From NCBI RefSeq assembly GCF_027257845.1, contig NZ_JAPVOT010000001.1, positions 62,001 to 126,000 on the forward strand: a stretch of 64,000 bases of DNA, written 5' to 3'. The notes beneath the pieces are model-generated. The model was not told the DNA's origin. It was given only the letters and a program-made list of their open reading frames with translations, and ran no database searches. This DNA comes from Alteromonas sp. BMJM2. GTDB lineage: Bacteria > Pseudomonadota > Gammaproteobacteria > Enterobacterales > Alteromonadaceae. The position numbers were made by a program, and so were the translations under genes. Shown piece after piece: positions 27,093 to 37,110 of this stretch. Each line of letters starts with the position of its first letter. The first letter of the stretch is position 1.

Positions 27093-27680
27093 ATGAAACT
27101 ACCTATAAGCAACACCTTTATGACAAAAACTGCGGTAGCCAAAAACAGCATATTAAACGTTAAGCGGGTAGGGGCATGTATGTTAGCGGCGCTATGCATC
27201 ACTCCCAGTGTGGCGCTGGCGCAAGAGTGTTTGTCAGATGGCCTTGAAACCACCCCTAATGACAACTTTACTGCCGTAACAACTAGCACATTACTCGATG
27301 TGACTACCGACCTTGTGTGGCGACGTTGCTCAGAAGGGCAAACCTGGAACGGCTCAACCTGCGAAGGTGAAGCAATAAAATACACGTGGCAAGAGGCGCT
27401 GCAACTAGCTCATCAAGCAAGCGACGAAGATTTGCTTGGCTGGCGTTTACCGAATGTGAAAGAGCTTGCTTCGATTACCGAGCGAGACTGCGTAAGGCCC
27501 GCTGTAAATAGTGCGCTTTTCCCGGCCACCCCCCCGGATGATTTTTGGACTTCTACACCCTCAGCTGACGATCCTGATAGAGCTTGGGTGGTTGCCTTTT
27601 TTAATGCAAGCCATTCGATTAAAGAAAAAGACCGGTTTATTTATGTTCGCTTAGTAAGAACATTTACCACCGACAATTAG
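27093..27680 (+). CDS. Secreted Lcl/DUF1566-domain protein
   Basis: A 195-residue protein: a signal peptide ending SVALA, then a single Lcl/DUF1566 domain (TDLVWRRCSEGQTW, WRLPNVKELASI, FWTSTPSADDPDRAWVV and a C-terminal FIYVRLVRTF). It has the same domain as the C-terminus of the preceding lipoprotein and lies 4 bp after it, so the two are one operon and may form a complex or represent a duplicated domain. The ribosome site GGGAG is inside the upstream gene's last codons. A strong terminator follows about 130 bp later. Confidence 0.85.
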   Translation: MKLPISNTFMTKTAVAKNSILNVKRVGACMLAALCITPSVALAQECLSDGLETTPNDNFTAVTTSTLLDVTTDLVWRRCSEGQTWNGSTCEGEAIKYTWQEALQLAHQASDEDLLGWRLPNVKELASITERDCVRPAVNSALFPATPPDDFWTSTPSADDPDRAWVVAFFNASHSIKEKDRFIYVRLVRTFTTDN

Positions 27681-27808
27681 AGATGCGGGACTATGACTCG
27701 TTTAATCTTCTTCTATTTGTATTGACTCTATTTGTATCGAGAGTGAACTGCCAATGAGCACAATTCCTAGTTTTTGCATTCACAAAACCACGGAAAATTA
27801 TTCAACGA

Positions 27809-27840
27809 AAAGCACATAATGATTTATGTGCTTTCTTTTT
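27809..27840 (+). terminator. Intrinsic terminator
   Basis: An 11-bp stem (27809-27819 with 27824-27834), a TGAT loop and a CTTTTT tail. Confidence 0.85.
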
Positions 27841-27929
27841 ATTCAGTCAAATTCAAGTTCAACCTGATTTTTAGCACGTTAAACTCAACACGGCTTTTTA
27901 TTTTGTCGTAAGCTAGCCACAATAGCGTT

Positions 27930-28736
27930 ATGAAATACTTCCTTCGTTTCAAACCTTTTTCGATACTGCTTTGCTTACTAGCAGGGCTGCCTTTTTCTAC
28001 GCATGCAGAATACACCTGTAACATTGATTTTGCCTACGGTATTGCGGTTAACAGTGACCAACTTCGAGTGATGGATAAAACTCGCACAGTGGTACAAATT
28101 AACGAACAGTCTCAGCTTTTTATTAACGGGCGGTTGCAAACCCTTAACGATGAACAGCGCGCATGGCTTAAAGAGTATTCGAATGGACTGCATTATGTAG
28201 TACCTAAAATGATAGTGCTTGCCACAGAGGGAGTAGATTTAGCTATAGATACTATCGAGCATGTTTATTTAGGCTTAGTCGGTAGCGATCACGATAGCTA
28301 TGAGCGTTTAAATACCGCTATGAAGCGAGTACAAGGCCGAGTCAAGGATAAGTTTCGTCATGCCAGCAATCACTATTTCATTGGCCCGGGATCGCTAGAG
28401 AGCGTTGACGAGTTTGTAGACAGTGAAATTGAAGCACAGCTTGAAGAAGCTATTTCTACTTCTGTAGGTGGGATCCTCTCAGCTATCAGCGGTATAAATA
28501 CCGACAGTAGTGAAGTAAATGAAGAAAAAGTAGCCGCTATTACTCGTCAGCTGAATAACGTTGGTGAAGGCTTAGATGTTGGGGATAAGGCGACTACTTT
28601 GCGTAAAAAAGCCGAATGGTTTTGCGAAAAATTAAAGCGTTTAGACATTGCCGAAGAAAAATTAAGAGCGAGTATTCCTGCGTTTGAACCCTACAACATT
28701 ATTACTTCGCAAACAGCACAAACGGCCAACGAGTAA
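27930..28736 (+). CDS. yggN: YggN family protein (DUF2884)
   Basis: A 268-residue exported protein of the YggN family. A signal peptide ends STHAE, then the family start region YTCNIDFAYGIAVNSDQLRV. The body is mixed strands then mostly helical, with a Cys near the C-terminus (WFCEKLKRLD). In E. coli yggN lies close to rdgB and hemW, which are the next two genes here, so both sequence and gene order support the call. Its function is unknown. It is convergent with hemW. Confidence 0.85.
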   Translation: MKYFLRFKPFSILLCLLAGLPFSTHAEYTCNIDFAYGIAVNSDQLRVMDKTRTVVQINEQSQLFINGRLQTLNDEQRAWLKEYSNGLHYVVPKMIVLATEGVDLAIDTIEHVYLGLVGSDHDSYERLNTAMKRVQGRVKDKFRHASNHYFIGPGSLESVDEFVDSEIEAQLEEAISTSVGGILSAISGINTDSSEVNEEKVAAITRQLNNVGEGLDVGDKATTLRKKAEWFCEKLKRLDIAEEKLRASIPAFEPYNIITSQTAQTANE

Positions 28737-28832
28737 GCCCGGCGCTGCCGCTTTGCAAACAAACTGGCGCTTTTAAAACTGCTACTTTTAAAATTGCAAT
28801 GTATAACGCGGTGCAGGCTCGTTTGCATGGCA

Positions 28833-29972
28833 TTACACAAAGCAGGAAAGCAGCGTATTTAAGTAGCGTCTGCCCTTAGCGGTGACCTGCCAGTGATGCG
28901 GTGTAATGTCTAGCAGTCCTTTTTGCGCAGCATCATCTAGCGCAGCTTTTACCTCATCGCTTATTGAAACGCCTGTTAGCGCACTATAGTCGTCGATAGG
29001 GCAGGGCTCTAAAAGACGGAATCTATTCATAAAAAATTCAAAAGGAATATCGTCTTCTTCTACCAGTGTGGTGGTATCGATATAAGGGCGACTCATTTCC
29101 ATATAGCCTCTAGGGTGTTTCACCTTTACTAGCCTTTTTATCGTCCCGCTTTCTATATCCGTTATTTTGCCATGAGCCCCGCAGCCAATACCTAAATAGT
29201 CACCAAAACGCCAATAGTTCACATTGTGGCGACACTGATGGCCTTCTTTTGCATAAGCTGAGATTTCATATTGCTTATAGCCAGCGGCCTCTAACACGCG
29301 GTGCCCACGTTCTTGAATTTCCCATAATATGTCGTCATCCGGTAGCTCAGGAGGACGAGAGTAAAAGGGCGTGTTTGGCTCGATGGTCAGCTGATACCAA
29401 GATAGGTGATATGGATTAAGAGCGATGCCTTTATCTAAGTCTGACATGGCATTGTCGACGCTTTGCTTGGGTAATCCGTGCATTAGGTCAAGATTGAACG
29501 TAGGCAGTCCAGCGCTGTGCGCTTGCTTTACTGCATTGATAGCTTGGTCATCGTTATGAATACGGCCAAGCACCGCTAAATGCTGCGGTTGGAAGCTTTG
29601 AATTCCCACAGAAATACGGTTTACGCCAGCTTGATAAAACCCTAAAAACTTTCCAGCTTCCACGGTGCCAGGGTTGGCCTCCATGGTAATTTCCGCATCA
29701 GGTGCTAAATTTACCCGGGCTTTTATGCCAGCGATAATATCTGCCATTGCGTCTGCAGAAAATAAGCTTGGTGTGCCACCACCAATAAACACGGTATCTA
29801 CCTGCCTATCGCCAATAGACTTGGCGTCTTCTGCAAGGTCGTCGAGTAGATGAGCCACGTATTCTTTTTCTGGCAATGCCGACTTTAATCCATGTGAATT
29901 GAAGTCGCAGTAAGGGCACTTTTGAACGCACCAAGGAATATGCACATACAAACTAAGGGGTGGATTACGCAA
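28833..29972 (-). CDS. hemW: Radical SAM heme chaperone HemW
   Basis: HemW delivers heme to target proteins and was long mistaken for coproporphyrinogen oxidase. The 379-residue protein has the radical-SAM triad in [18 protein letters not shown], then [32 protein letters not shown] and NLDLMHGLP, with the C-terminal HemN-like region after about residue 280. It starts with TTG, which overlaps the end of rdgB by 8 bp and matches the family start. rdgB-hemW is a conserved gammaproteobacterial pair. Confidence 0.96.
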   Translation of the reverse strand: MRNPPLSLYVHIPWCVQKCPYCDFNSHGLKSALPEKEYVAHLLDDLAEDAKSIGDRQVDTVFIGGGTPSLFSADAMADIIAGIKARVNLAPDAEITMEANPGTVEAGKFLGFYQAGVNRISVGIQSFQPQHLAVLGRIHNDDQAINAVKQAHSAGLPTFNLDLMHGLPKQSVDNAMSDLDKGIALNPYHLSWYQLTIEPNTPFYSRPPELPDDDILWEIQERGHRVLEAAGYKQYEISAYAKEGHQCRHNVNYWRFGDYLGIGCGAHGKITDIESGTIKRLVKVKHPRGYMEMSRPYIDTTTLVEEDDIPFEFFMNRFRLLEPCPIDDYSALTGVSISDEVKAALDDAAQKGLLDITPHHWQVTAKGRRYLNTLLSCFV

Positions 29973-30567
29973 AAGCAGATCTCATATTATCAAGTAAAAT
30001 GGCCAGCGCTTTACCGCGATGACTAACACGATTTTTTTCGCCGCTTTCTAGCTCTGCCGCAGTGCAGCCGTGGGAAGCAAGATTAAAAATGGGGTCGTAT
30101 CCAAAACCACCATCGCCCTGGCGAGCTTTAAGAATTTCGCCTTGCCATTTGCCTTGGCTGACAAGCGGTACAGGATCATCGGCGTGACGCATAAATACCA
30201 GTGTGCAGAAAAAGTGGGCTTTGCGTTTTGCTTCGCCATCAAGGGCAGCCAAAAGCTTATCGATATTGTCACCGTCGTTGGCGTTTTCGCCAGCATAGCG
30301 AGCCGAGTAAATGCCTGGAGCACCGCCTAATGCATCAACCACCAACCCAGAGTCGTCTGCGATAGCGGGCAAACCCGTTACCTGAGCTGCATGGCGCGCT
30401 TTAATAATGGCATTTTCTACAAAGGTGGTACCTGTTTCTGGTACGTCTTCAACGCCCAGTTCTTTTTGTGCAATTACGTCTACGCCGTATTCAGCAAAAA
30501 GAGAGGTGAATTCACGTACCTTGCCTTGATTGCCCGAGGCTAAAACAATTTTTTGGGGAAATGTCAT
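29965..30567 (-). CDS. rdgB: dITP/XTP pyrophosphatase RdgB
   Basis: RdgB removes dITP, dXTP and ITP from the nucleotide pool. The start is ATG 30567, giving 200 residues and the family opening [15 protein letters not shown]; the longer frame adds 29 unlikely residues. Key motifs are [43 protein letters not shown] and the C-terminal [11 protein letters not shown] and SHRGKAL. Its stop lies within the first codons of hemW, so the two are coupled. Confidence 0.96.
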   Translation of the reverse strand: MTFPQKIVLASGNQGKVREFTSLFAEYGVDVIAQKELGVEDVPETGTTFVENAIIKARHAAQVTGLPAIADDSGLVVDALGGAPGIYSARYAGENANDGDNIDKLLAALDGEAKRKAHFFCTLVFMRHADDPVPLVSQGKWQGEILKARQGDGGFGYDPIFNLASHGCTAAELESGEKNRVSHRGKALAILLDNMRSAFA

Positions 30568-30689
30568 ATCATTACTCTGAGTTGAATAGGTTTGCCACTG
30601 CCAGTGGACCAAGTGAACTGAGTCAACAGCAGGGCGCTGACGGGCACTTTTCATTGTACAATCTGATAGCTAGCTTTGTTTCTAGCCAT

Positions 30690-30722
30690 AGCCATTAAAT
30701 TTAATGGCTAAATTTAATGGCT
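30690..30722. repeat. 20-bp perfect palindrome overlapping a 13-bp tandem duplication
   Basis: Positions 30690-30709 read the same on both strands; bases 30697-30709 are then repeated exactly at 30710-30722. This lies between srmB and rdgB on the minus strand. The palindrome could act as an operator or fold as RNA, but there is no T tract. Confidence 0.7.
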
Positions 30723-30773
30723 CAAATTAGATGCCCTCGTTAAATACCCTAGCAGCGCTTAACAACCTCTGAC

Positions 30774-32033
30774 TTACTTGGCTTTTTTGCTAGCTGACTT
30801 TGCTTTTGAACTGGCCCTTGCTTTCGCTTTGTTCTTCGGCCTTGTCTTTTTCTTTGTTGCTACCTTTTTCTTTTTGGCAGTAATTTTTGGCGTTTTGTTT
30901 TTAGGTCTAAGCTCGGCGATAACTCGCCCTTTAATAGGCTCTTCCATATAGCGGGCAGCCTTTGCAACCATGGCAAAGTCGTGTGCTTCTACCAGTGAAA
31001 TTGCAGTACCTTTTGCCCCAGCGCGGCCGGTTCTTCCTATTCTATGTACGTAAATATCCGCTTTACGTGGCATATCAAAGTTAATCACATGGCTTACATC
31101 TGGCACGTCAATTCCCCGTGCTGCCACGTCAGTAGCCAACAAGATGGGAACTTCACCACTTTTAAAACGCGCCAAAGCCGCGTTTCTCTTGTCTTGCGGC
31201 ATTTCGCCCTGTAGCCAGCAAACATTAATTCCTTTCGATGCAAGTACGTCTTTTAAAGTTTGTAAGCGCTCTCGCGTTTTTACAAAAACCACAGCAGTAG
31301 TCACTTGCTCTTTAAGAATATGAATAAGCAATGCTTGTTTGTGAGCGTAGTCATCGGCAAGGTGATACCACTGGTGTATTTTATTCTTTTCTTTGCGTGA
31401 TGGATTTGCTTCAACAACTTCAGGGTTAATTAAGATGTCTTTCGCAAAGTTTCTTACCCCTGCGCCTTCTAACGTTGCTGAAAACAGTAGGTTCTGTTTG
31501 CGCCAGCGTGCTTCCGTAGCTATTTGATTTACCACGGTAGAAAAGCCCATATCGAGCATGCGGTCAGCTTCATCAAGAATTAAGCATTCAATATCACGGC
31601 AGTCAGCCGTCTCTTTTTCGATGTGCTCTAAAAGGCGTCCTGGCGTGGCCACAAGAATATCTAAGTTTTGGCTTAGTGTTTCTTTGTCGGTGCCATAATT
31701 AATACCGCCTGTAATAACACCGCAAACGAGTTGCGTGTGCTTAGTCAGGCTTTTAGCTTGCTCGTATACCTGAAGGGCAAGTTCACGGGTGGGCGTTAGA
31801 ATTAATATACGCGTAGCGCCGGGTTGCTTGCGCGGGTAATCCAGCAAAAATTGACACGCAGGCAGCAAGAATGCCGCTGTCTTTCCGGTACCTGTGGGTG
31901 CAGACGCTAGAATGTCTCGTCCGTCCATGGCAAGTGGAATAACCAATTCTTGAATATTGGTTGGGGTTTCATAACCCATATCGGCCACGGCGTGACAGAG
32001 AGTTTCGTCTAATTCGAGTTCTTCGAAAGTCAT
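30774..32033 (-). CDS. srmB: DEAD-box RNA helicase SrmB
   Basis: SrmB helps assemble the 50S ribosomal subunit. The protein is 419 residues from ATG 32033; the longer frame adds 19 residues lacking homology. It aligns from the first residues (FEELELDETL) with E. coli SrmB. Helicase motifs are APTGTGKTAA, PTRELA, ATPGRL, DEAD (LILDEADRMLDMGF), SAT, ATDVAARGIDVPD and HRIGRTGRAG. The C-terminal tail of about 45 residues is extremely Lys/Ala/Arg-rich and probably binds RNA. Confidence 0.95.
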   Translation of the reverse strand: MTFEELELDETLCHAVADMGYETPTNIQELVIPLAMDGRDILASAPTGTGKTAAFLLPACQFLLDYPRKQPGATRILILTPTRELALQVYEQAKSLTKHTQLVCGVITGGINYGTDKETLSQNLDILVATPGRLLEHIEKETADCRDIECLILDEADRMLDMGFSTVVNQIATEARWRKQNLLFSATLEGAGVRNFAKDILINPEVVEANPSRKEKNKIHQWYHLADDYAHKQALLIHILKEQVTTAVVFVKTRERLQTLKDVLASKGINVCWLQGEMPQDKRNAALARFKSGEVPILLATDVAARGIDVPDVSHVINFDMPRKADIYVHRIGRTGRAGAKGTAISLVEAHDFAMVAKAARYMEEPIKGRVIAELRPKNKTPKITAKKKKVATKKKTRPKNKAKARASSKAKSASKKAK

Positions 32034-32347
32034 AGTATAAAAACGCTTAAAATGAATGGGGTGTATTGTAGCATTGATGCGTCGAAACACAGAAAAAAAC
32101 TGTACAGAAAATGAGATTATCTCAGTATTCCCTTTTGTTCTCGTTTACGCGTTTTGCATCAAGCGCAATGGTAAAGTTGATAGCGCTAAATTAAAACCGC
32201 GATTTTGTTTTAACCGTATAGATTCAATCACAAACATAAACACAAGCACTAATGCAAAGCTGGCTAACTCAACACGCCTACGCGCTTGAAAAGAGCCGAT
32301 AAAAATAGCTAAACAAAAGCGCTTCTCAAAATAGGTAAAACGCTGTT
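32034..32347. other. Divergent intergenic region srmB / msrA
   Basis: 314 bp. A 77-codon frame at 32056 exists but looks spurious (rare composition, no ribosome site). Nothing else was recognised; the promoters of srmB and msrA must lie here. Confidence 0.4.
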
Positions 32348-32947
32348 ATGAAAAAAATTCTTACGCTGGCAATAACATGTGCCGTACTTTTTTATGGCCC
32401 TTTAGCAATGGCTGCGAAAACGAAACAAGCCATACTGGCAGGTGGCTGCTTTTGGTGTATGGAAAAAGACTTTGAAACATTGGAAGGGGTCACTGACGTT
32501 ATTTCAGGTTTCACCGGGGGAAAACTTAAAAATCCAACGTATAGTGGCAATCATCAAGGTCATTACGAAGCCGTGTTGATCACTTACGACGCTAGCGTGT
32601 TGAGTTATCAAGATATTTTGGACCATTACTGGGTAAACATCGACCCATTTGATGACAAAGGCCAGTTCTGTGATAAAGGACCTAGCTACCGCAGTGCTAT
32701 TTTTGTAAAAAGCGAGAGTGAGCGCATGCTGGCAGAAAAGTCTAAGCAGGCAGTTATCAGTCAGTTTCCAAATCAGCAGGTGGTTACGCCTATTCTCGAT
32801 GCCTCAACCTTTTACCCCATTAAAGGCGATGAAAGCTATCATCAAGACTACTACAAAAAAAGCCCAATCCGTTATGCAACGTATCGCTGGGGATGTGGCC
32901 GCGACGCTCGCTTAGAAGAAATTTGGGGTGATGCAGTTACGCACTAA
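32348..32947 (+). CDS. msrA: Periplasmic peptide-methionine (S)-S-oxide reductase
   Basis: MsrA repairs oxidised methionine (S form) in proteins. The 199-residue protein has a signal peptide ending AMAA, so it acts in the periplasm. The catalytic motif GGCFWCMEKDFE gives Cys34. Further family blocks are GVTDVISGFTGG, HYEAVLITYD, LDHYWVNIDPFDDKGQFCDKG (cited in part: NIDPFDDKGQFCDKG), YRSAIF and YHQDYYKKSP. No fused MsrB domain is present. It is a single gene with a weak ribosome site. Confidence 0.94.
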   Translation: MKKILTLAITCAVLFYGPLAMAAKTKQAILAGGCFWCMEKDFETLEGVTDVISGFTGGKLKNPTYSGNHQGHYEAVLITYDASVLSYQDILDHYWVNIDPFDDKGQFCDKGPSYRSAIFVKSESERMLAEKSKQAVISQFPNQQVVTPILDASTFYPIKGDESYHQDYYKKSPIRYATYRWGCGRDARLEEIWGDAVTH

Positions 32948-33111
32948 GTACGTCACCGCCTTTGGTTACACTTGTTAACAATTGTGTGCTTACTACATGC
33001 TGACGCTTTTGCGACAATGCAAAAATACTTAACTGTGTAACCAGTTACTTTATCTCACGGAACTCTAAGGCGGCTCATCACGCCGTCTTTTGACAGTAAA
33101 AAGGAAAATCT

Positions 33112-35286
33112 ATGTCAAAAATAAAAGCGTTATGTATTTCAACTGCATTTATTGGTGCAGCTGGAGCAGCGATGCACGTAAATGCTAAAGAAGGCATGTT
33201 CACGCCAGAGCAATTACCATCAATAGCTAGCGAGCTAAAGCAAACCGGGCTGGCCATTCCTGCTGAAAGTATTAATGACTTAACGGCATTCCCCATGGGC
33301 GCCATTGTGTCGCTTGGTGGCTGTTCAGCGTCTTTTGTGTCCGATAAAGGGCTGGCAGTTACCAACCATCATTGTGCAAGAGGATCTGTGCAATACAACA
33401 GCACGCCCGAAAACAACTATTTAGAAGATGGTTTTCTTGCCAAGCAAATGAATGAAGAGCTGCCTGCTGCGCCTGGCACCCGTATGTTTGTTACCGTTGG
33501 GTTTGAAGACGTAACAGATAAAGTAACTGGTGGCATAAAAGAGTCGGTAGAAGGGCGTGCGCGCTTCGATGCTATCGAAGCGAACCGTAAAGCATTAGTC
33601 ACTGAATGTGAGTCTGAGCCAGGTTTTCGCTGTTCAGTGTCGTCATTTTTCCAAGGCCTTGAATTTAAACTTATTAAACAAATAGAAATACGCGATGTTC
33701 GCATTGCTTATGCACCTGCAGATTCCATTGGTAAATACGGCGGTGATATCGACAACTGGATGTGGCCTCGTCACACGGGCGACTTTTCGTTCTATCGTGC
33801 TTACGTGGGGAAAGACGGTAAACCAGCCGATTTTAGTGAAGAGAACATACCGTTTAAGCCAGAACATTTCTTAAAAGTGTCTGCAGCGGGGCTTAGCGAC
33901 GGCGACTTTGTTATGGCAGCGGGGTACCCGGGCTCAACAAATCGCTACGCGCGTTTGTCTCGCGTATCGTATACATTCGATTGGTTGTACCCCACCTATT
34001 TAGATTTGGTAGGCGAGTGGATTGATACTATCGAAAAAGTGTCAGAAGAAGGAAGCGACGCGCGCATTAAATACGAAGCAACTCTTGCCGGTTTAAATAA
34101 CTTCCATAAGAACACATTAGGCCAGCTTTCAGGTGCTAAACGAGTGGGATTAGTACCACGTCGTGCTGAGCGCGAAGCACAGCTGTCGGCTTGGCTTGAT
34201 AAAAATGACAAAAGCGAACTTAAACAGGCGCTGGCTGAATTAGACGCGGTAAGCGAACAGCAGATTCAAATGAATAAGCAAAACTTTTGGTACAACAACT
34301 TGAATCGCTCTCAGTTATTGTCGTCTGCGCAGACACTATATCGCAACGCTATTGAAAGCGAAAAGCCTGATACTGAGCGTGAGTCTGGATTTCAAGAAAG
34401 GGATCAAACTCGTTTGAAAGAGGGAATGGAGCGAATAGAGCGTCGTTTCGACCCGGTTGTTGATCAAGCCGTTTGGCAAAAAATGATTAGCATGTACCTT
34501 GAGCAACCTGAAGAAAATCGCGTTGCTTCATTTGACGAGGCAGTTGGCATTAACGGCTCTACAGACAGCCAAACGCTGCAGAAAACGTTGAAGGCGTTTT
34601 ACGAGAATACCTCATTAACCAACACTGAAACACGACTGTCATGGCTTACCGCTAGCCGTGAAGACTTTGAAAATAGTGACGACCCATTCATTAAATTGGC
34701 CGTTGCCCTTTTCGATACTGAAATGCGCATTGAAGATCAAAGCAAAGCCTTAAGCGGCAAAGCCGTAGCGCTACGCCCTAAATATATGAAGGCAATTATT
34801 GATTGGCAGAAGTCGATGGGAAGTTTGGCCTACCCAGATGCTAACAGCACATTGCGTGTGACTTACGGTAACGTAATGGGCGGTTCGCCTAAAGATGGCC
34901 TTATCTACGAGCCTTTCACCCGTCTTGAAGGCATCACTGAGAAAGACACCGGCGAAACGCCGTTTAATTCACCTAAAAAACAGCTTTCACTCATCAATGA
35001 GTCGCAGTACGGCCTATATAAATTAGATGATATAAACAGCGTTCCAGTTAACTTTTTAACCGACTTAGATTCTACAGGCGGCAACTCAGGGTCTGCTACC
35101 TTAAACTCGAAAGCCGAATTAATTGGTTTATTGTTTGATGGAACCTTTGAAAGTGTTAATTCAGATTGGGATTTCGACCCTAAAACTACCCGTACTATCC
35201 ACGTTGATACCCGCTATATGCTGTGGGTAATGGAGTATGTAGACGGGGCGAACAATTTAATAGAAGAAATGACAGTGGTGAGATAA
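33112..35286 (+). CDS. S46-family dipeptidyl peptidase (DPP7/DPP11 type)
   Basis: An exported serine peptidase of 724 residues that releases dipeptides from peptide N-termini in the periplasm. After a signal peptide ending VNAKE come the family blocks GMFTPEQLP, the catalytic histidine region LAVTNHHCARG (His86), KYGGDIDNWMWPRHTGDFSFYR (cited in part: GGDIDNWMWPRHTGDF) and the nucleophile Ser659 in TGGNSGSATL. Length fits the family. AAGGAAA lies five bases before the ATG. DPP7 or DPP11 specificity cannot be settled here. It should serve peptide feeding typical of marine heterotrophs. A strong terminator follows. Confidence 0.94.
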   Translation: MSKIKALCISTAFIGAAGAAMHVNAKEGMFTPEQLPSIASELKQTGLAIPAESINDLTAFPMGAIVSLGGCSASFVSDKGLAVTNHHCARGSVQYNSTPENNYLEDGFLAKQMNEELPAAPGTRMFVTVGFEDVTDKVTGGIKESVEGRARFDAIEANRKALVTECESEPGFRCSVSSFFQGLEFKLIKQIEIRDVRIAYAPADSIGKYGGDIDNWMWPRHTGDFSFYRAYVGKDGKPADFSEENIPFKPEHFLKVSAAGLSDGDFVMAAGYPGSTNRYARLSRVSYTFDWLYPTYLDLVGEWIDTIEKVSEEGSDARIKYEATLAGLNNFHKNTLGQLSGAKRVGLVPRRAEREAQLSAWLDKNDKSELKQALAELDAVSEQQIQMNKQNFWYNNLNRSQLLSSAQTLYRNAIESEKPDTERESGFQERDQTRLKEGMERIERRFDPVVDQAVWQKMISMYLEQPEENRVASFDEAVGINGSTDSQTLQKTLKAFYENTSLTNTETRLSWLTASREDFENSDDPFIKLAVALFDTEMRIEDQSKALSGKAVALRPKYMKAIIDWQKSMGSLAYPDANSTLRVTYGNVMGGSPKDGLIYEPFTRLEGITEKDTGETPFNSPKKQLSLINESQYGLYKLDDINSVPVNFLTDLDSTGGNSGSATLNSKAELIGLLFDGTFESVNSDWDFDPKTTRTIHVDTRYMLWVMEYVDGANNLIEEMTVVR

Positions 35287-35320
35287 ATAGCTGAAGTAAC
35301 CACTTCAATTTAAAAGCTGC

Positions 35321-35350
35321 AAAAGCCGAGTATTTACTCGGCTTTTTTAT
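35321..35350 (+). terminator. Intrinsic terminator
   Basis: A GC-containing stem of up to 12 bp (35321-35332 with 35335-35346) and a T tract, 35 bp after the S46 peptidase stop. Confidence 0.88.
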
Positions 35351-35472
35351 ACTTAATTGATGAGGAAAATAACCTTCAATAGGTAAACCCGCGAATTCAA
35401 GTTCGAAGTGCTACCCTGACTTAAATTATCTAGTATATTCGCCATCTATAATGACGGAGGATATGCCAATAA

Positions 35473-36513
35473 TTACGATGCGCTAGACACTTTTCGAGAG
35501 GCCATTATATCTAAATTAAGCTGCTTCGATATTGACGTTAGTAGCTCAATTTCCTGCTCGATGAGAGGTAGTGCGTTGAGGTCATAAGCAGATTGACTAA
35601 TCCATGCTGGCTCAATTAAATTCTCTCTATACCTAATAAAGAATACGGCTTTATTGCCTACAAACTCGCATTCTAGACAGGTAGCATTCGCTTTTTTCAT
35701 GAACATGTTATAAAGCGATAAAAGCTGCTCCATCATAACAGGCGTTAGAATATAACGAGCTAACACTTGGTCAGTTGAAAATACTTCAAAAACGTTTTCG
35801 AAAACTACATTTTCGAGCGCTACTTTTTTTGTTGTTTTTGGTGCTTTAGAAAGCCAGTTTGCCACTTTGCCTAGGTCTTGTTTAACCATGGTGTGAGCGT
35901 TGAAATCAAAAGGCATTGTAAAGGTTACTATGCAGCCTTGAAACATTGTTGTGCGACCATTTCTGCCCCCTTTTTCTAGTAACAGTTCACTGAATTCAAA
36001 ACCCATATTGTCAATGGTGCCACTAATATAATCTTCCGTTTTTAAGTAGTCGAAGTTAGGAGCAATCGCCCAGGCCTTTAATTCTTCCTTAGTCACGTTT
36101 GATTTAAGTGAATAGTTAAAGTCGCCATACATTGTCACAATGAGAGGCAGTACTCGTTGTTTATACAAGTGGATGTAGTCAAGAGCAGGTTTGTACGCCC
36201 AGCACGAACCTGCTAAAAATGTAATGAGTATGATAGAGAAGTAGCTACCATCGCCTCCAGCAGCCACAATAAGCAGTGAGATAACTATTGATAAAGGTAA
36301 GAATATAAAATGTAACTTTCTGCTACGCTTTTTGAACTCGCTATGAAATGCTTCTCTTTGCATCTCAATAGCTTCTAGCTTAGGTTTTATTTTATCTTCA
36401 AACGTTGCTGTTAAAGCGTCAGATGCCTGAGCGTCTGTTTGGCCCTTTCTCTGTCGCTTAAAGCGCAGCTTGAACGCTTCTAAATAAGCATTTAATTCGT
36501 CTAGAATAAACAT
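35473..36513 (-). CDS. DUF3137 membrane protein, LemA partner
   Basis: A 346-residue protein with a cytoplasmic N-terminal helical region, two adjacent hydrophobic helices (about 67-105: HFIFLPLSIVISLLIVAAG and SIILITFLAGSCWAY), then a large soluble domain with the DUF3137 pattern GFEFSELLLEK. It follows lemA by 9 bp on the same strand, a frequent arrangement. Function is unknown; the pair is suspected to act in membrane remodelling or stress. Confidence 0.82.
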   Translation of the reverse strand: MFILDELNAYLEAFKLRFKRQRKGQTDAQASDALTATFEDKIKPKLEAIEMQREAFHSEFKKRSRKLHFIFLPLSIVISLLIVAAGGDGSYFSIILITFLAGSCWAYKPALDYIHLYKQRVLPLIVTMYGDFNYSLKSNVTKEELKAWAIAPNFDYLKTEDYISGTIDNMGFEFSELLLEKGGRNGRTTMFQGCIVTFTMPFDFNAHTMVKQDLGKVANWLSKAPKTTKKVALENVVFENVFEVFSTDQVLARYILTPVMMEQLLSLYNMFMKKANATCLECEFVGNKAVFFIRYRENLIEPAWISQSAYDLNALPLIEQEIELLTSISKQLNLDIMASRKVSSAS

Positions 36514-36522
36514 TGAGATGCT

Positions 36523-37110
36523 CTATTTAGCGTTTAATAAGTCAGATGCATTAACCGTTGCGCGCTCTGCTTCTGTTATTTCGAAGAATGCGACTGACTT
36601 AACGCCAACCATGCTTGCTATAATATTACCGGGAAATACCTGTGTTGAATTTCTCAATACGCGGTTAGCGCTATTGAAATTGCGTCTTGCTGCTGAAATG
36701 TGTGCTTCAACGTCAGCATAGGTTCTTTGAGCTTCTGCCATTGCTGTATCTGATTTAAGGTCGGGGTAGTTTTCTACGGCAATCATTACGCCAGACATTG
36801 CTTGCTCCAGCTGACCTTCAAGCTTAAAGCGATCTGCACTTTCATCTTTGCTCGATAACTTCATTACGTCGCTTCGTAAACGCGTAACCTCTTCAAGCAA
36901 CGCTTTTTCATGACTTAAGAACTTCTTTGCAATTGCTATAATATTGGGGATTAAATCGGTACGCTTTTTAAGTTGCACGTCTATACCAGAATACGCTTCA
37001 TCCACTGCATTTCGCTTTGTGATGATTGATACGTACCAAGAATAAAATATGATGATGAAAAGCGCGACGGCGGCTAAGAGCAGCCAGTTGCTGGCGATAA
37101 AGTTTTGCAT
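36523..37110 (-). CDS. lemA: LemA family protein
   Basis: A 195-residue protein with an N-terminal membrane helix (LLLAAVALFIIIFYSWYV) then the LemA helical bundle: RNAVDEAYSGIDVQLKKRTDLIPNI (cited in part: VQLKKRTDLIPNII) and the ENYPDLKSD motif. The tail has the IASMVGVKSVAFFEI segment. It is the first gene of the lemA-DUF3137 operon. LemA proteins are widespread and their role is uncertain. Confidence 0.92.
   Translation of the reverse strand: MQNFIASNWLLLAAVALFIIIFYSWYVSIITKRNAVDEAYSGIDVQLKKRTDLIPNIIAIAKKFLSHEKALLEEVTRLRSDVMKLSSKDESADRFKLEGQLEQAMSGVMIAVENYPDLKSDTAMAEAQRTYADVEAHISAARRNFNSANRVLRNSTQVFPGNIIASMVGVKSVAFFEITEAERATVNASDLLNAK

Noticed and set aside
32103..32110. Possible second LexA box near CTGTACAG
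   Set aside because: The half-sites are adjacent with no 8-bp spacer, so it does not fit CTGT-N8-ACAG.
32056..32289. 77-codon frame between srmB and msrA
   Set aside because: No ribosome site, composition unlike the neighbours, and it covers the region needed for divergent promoters.
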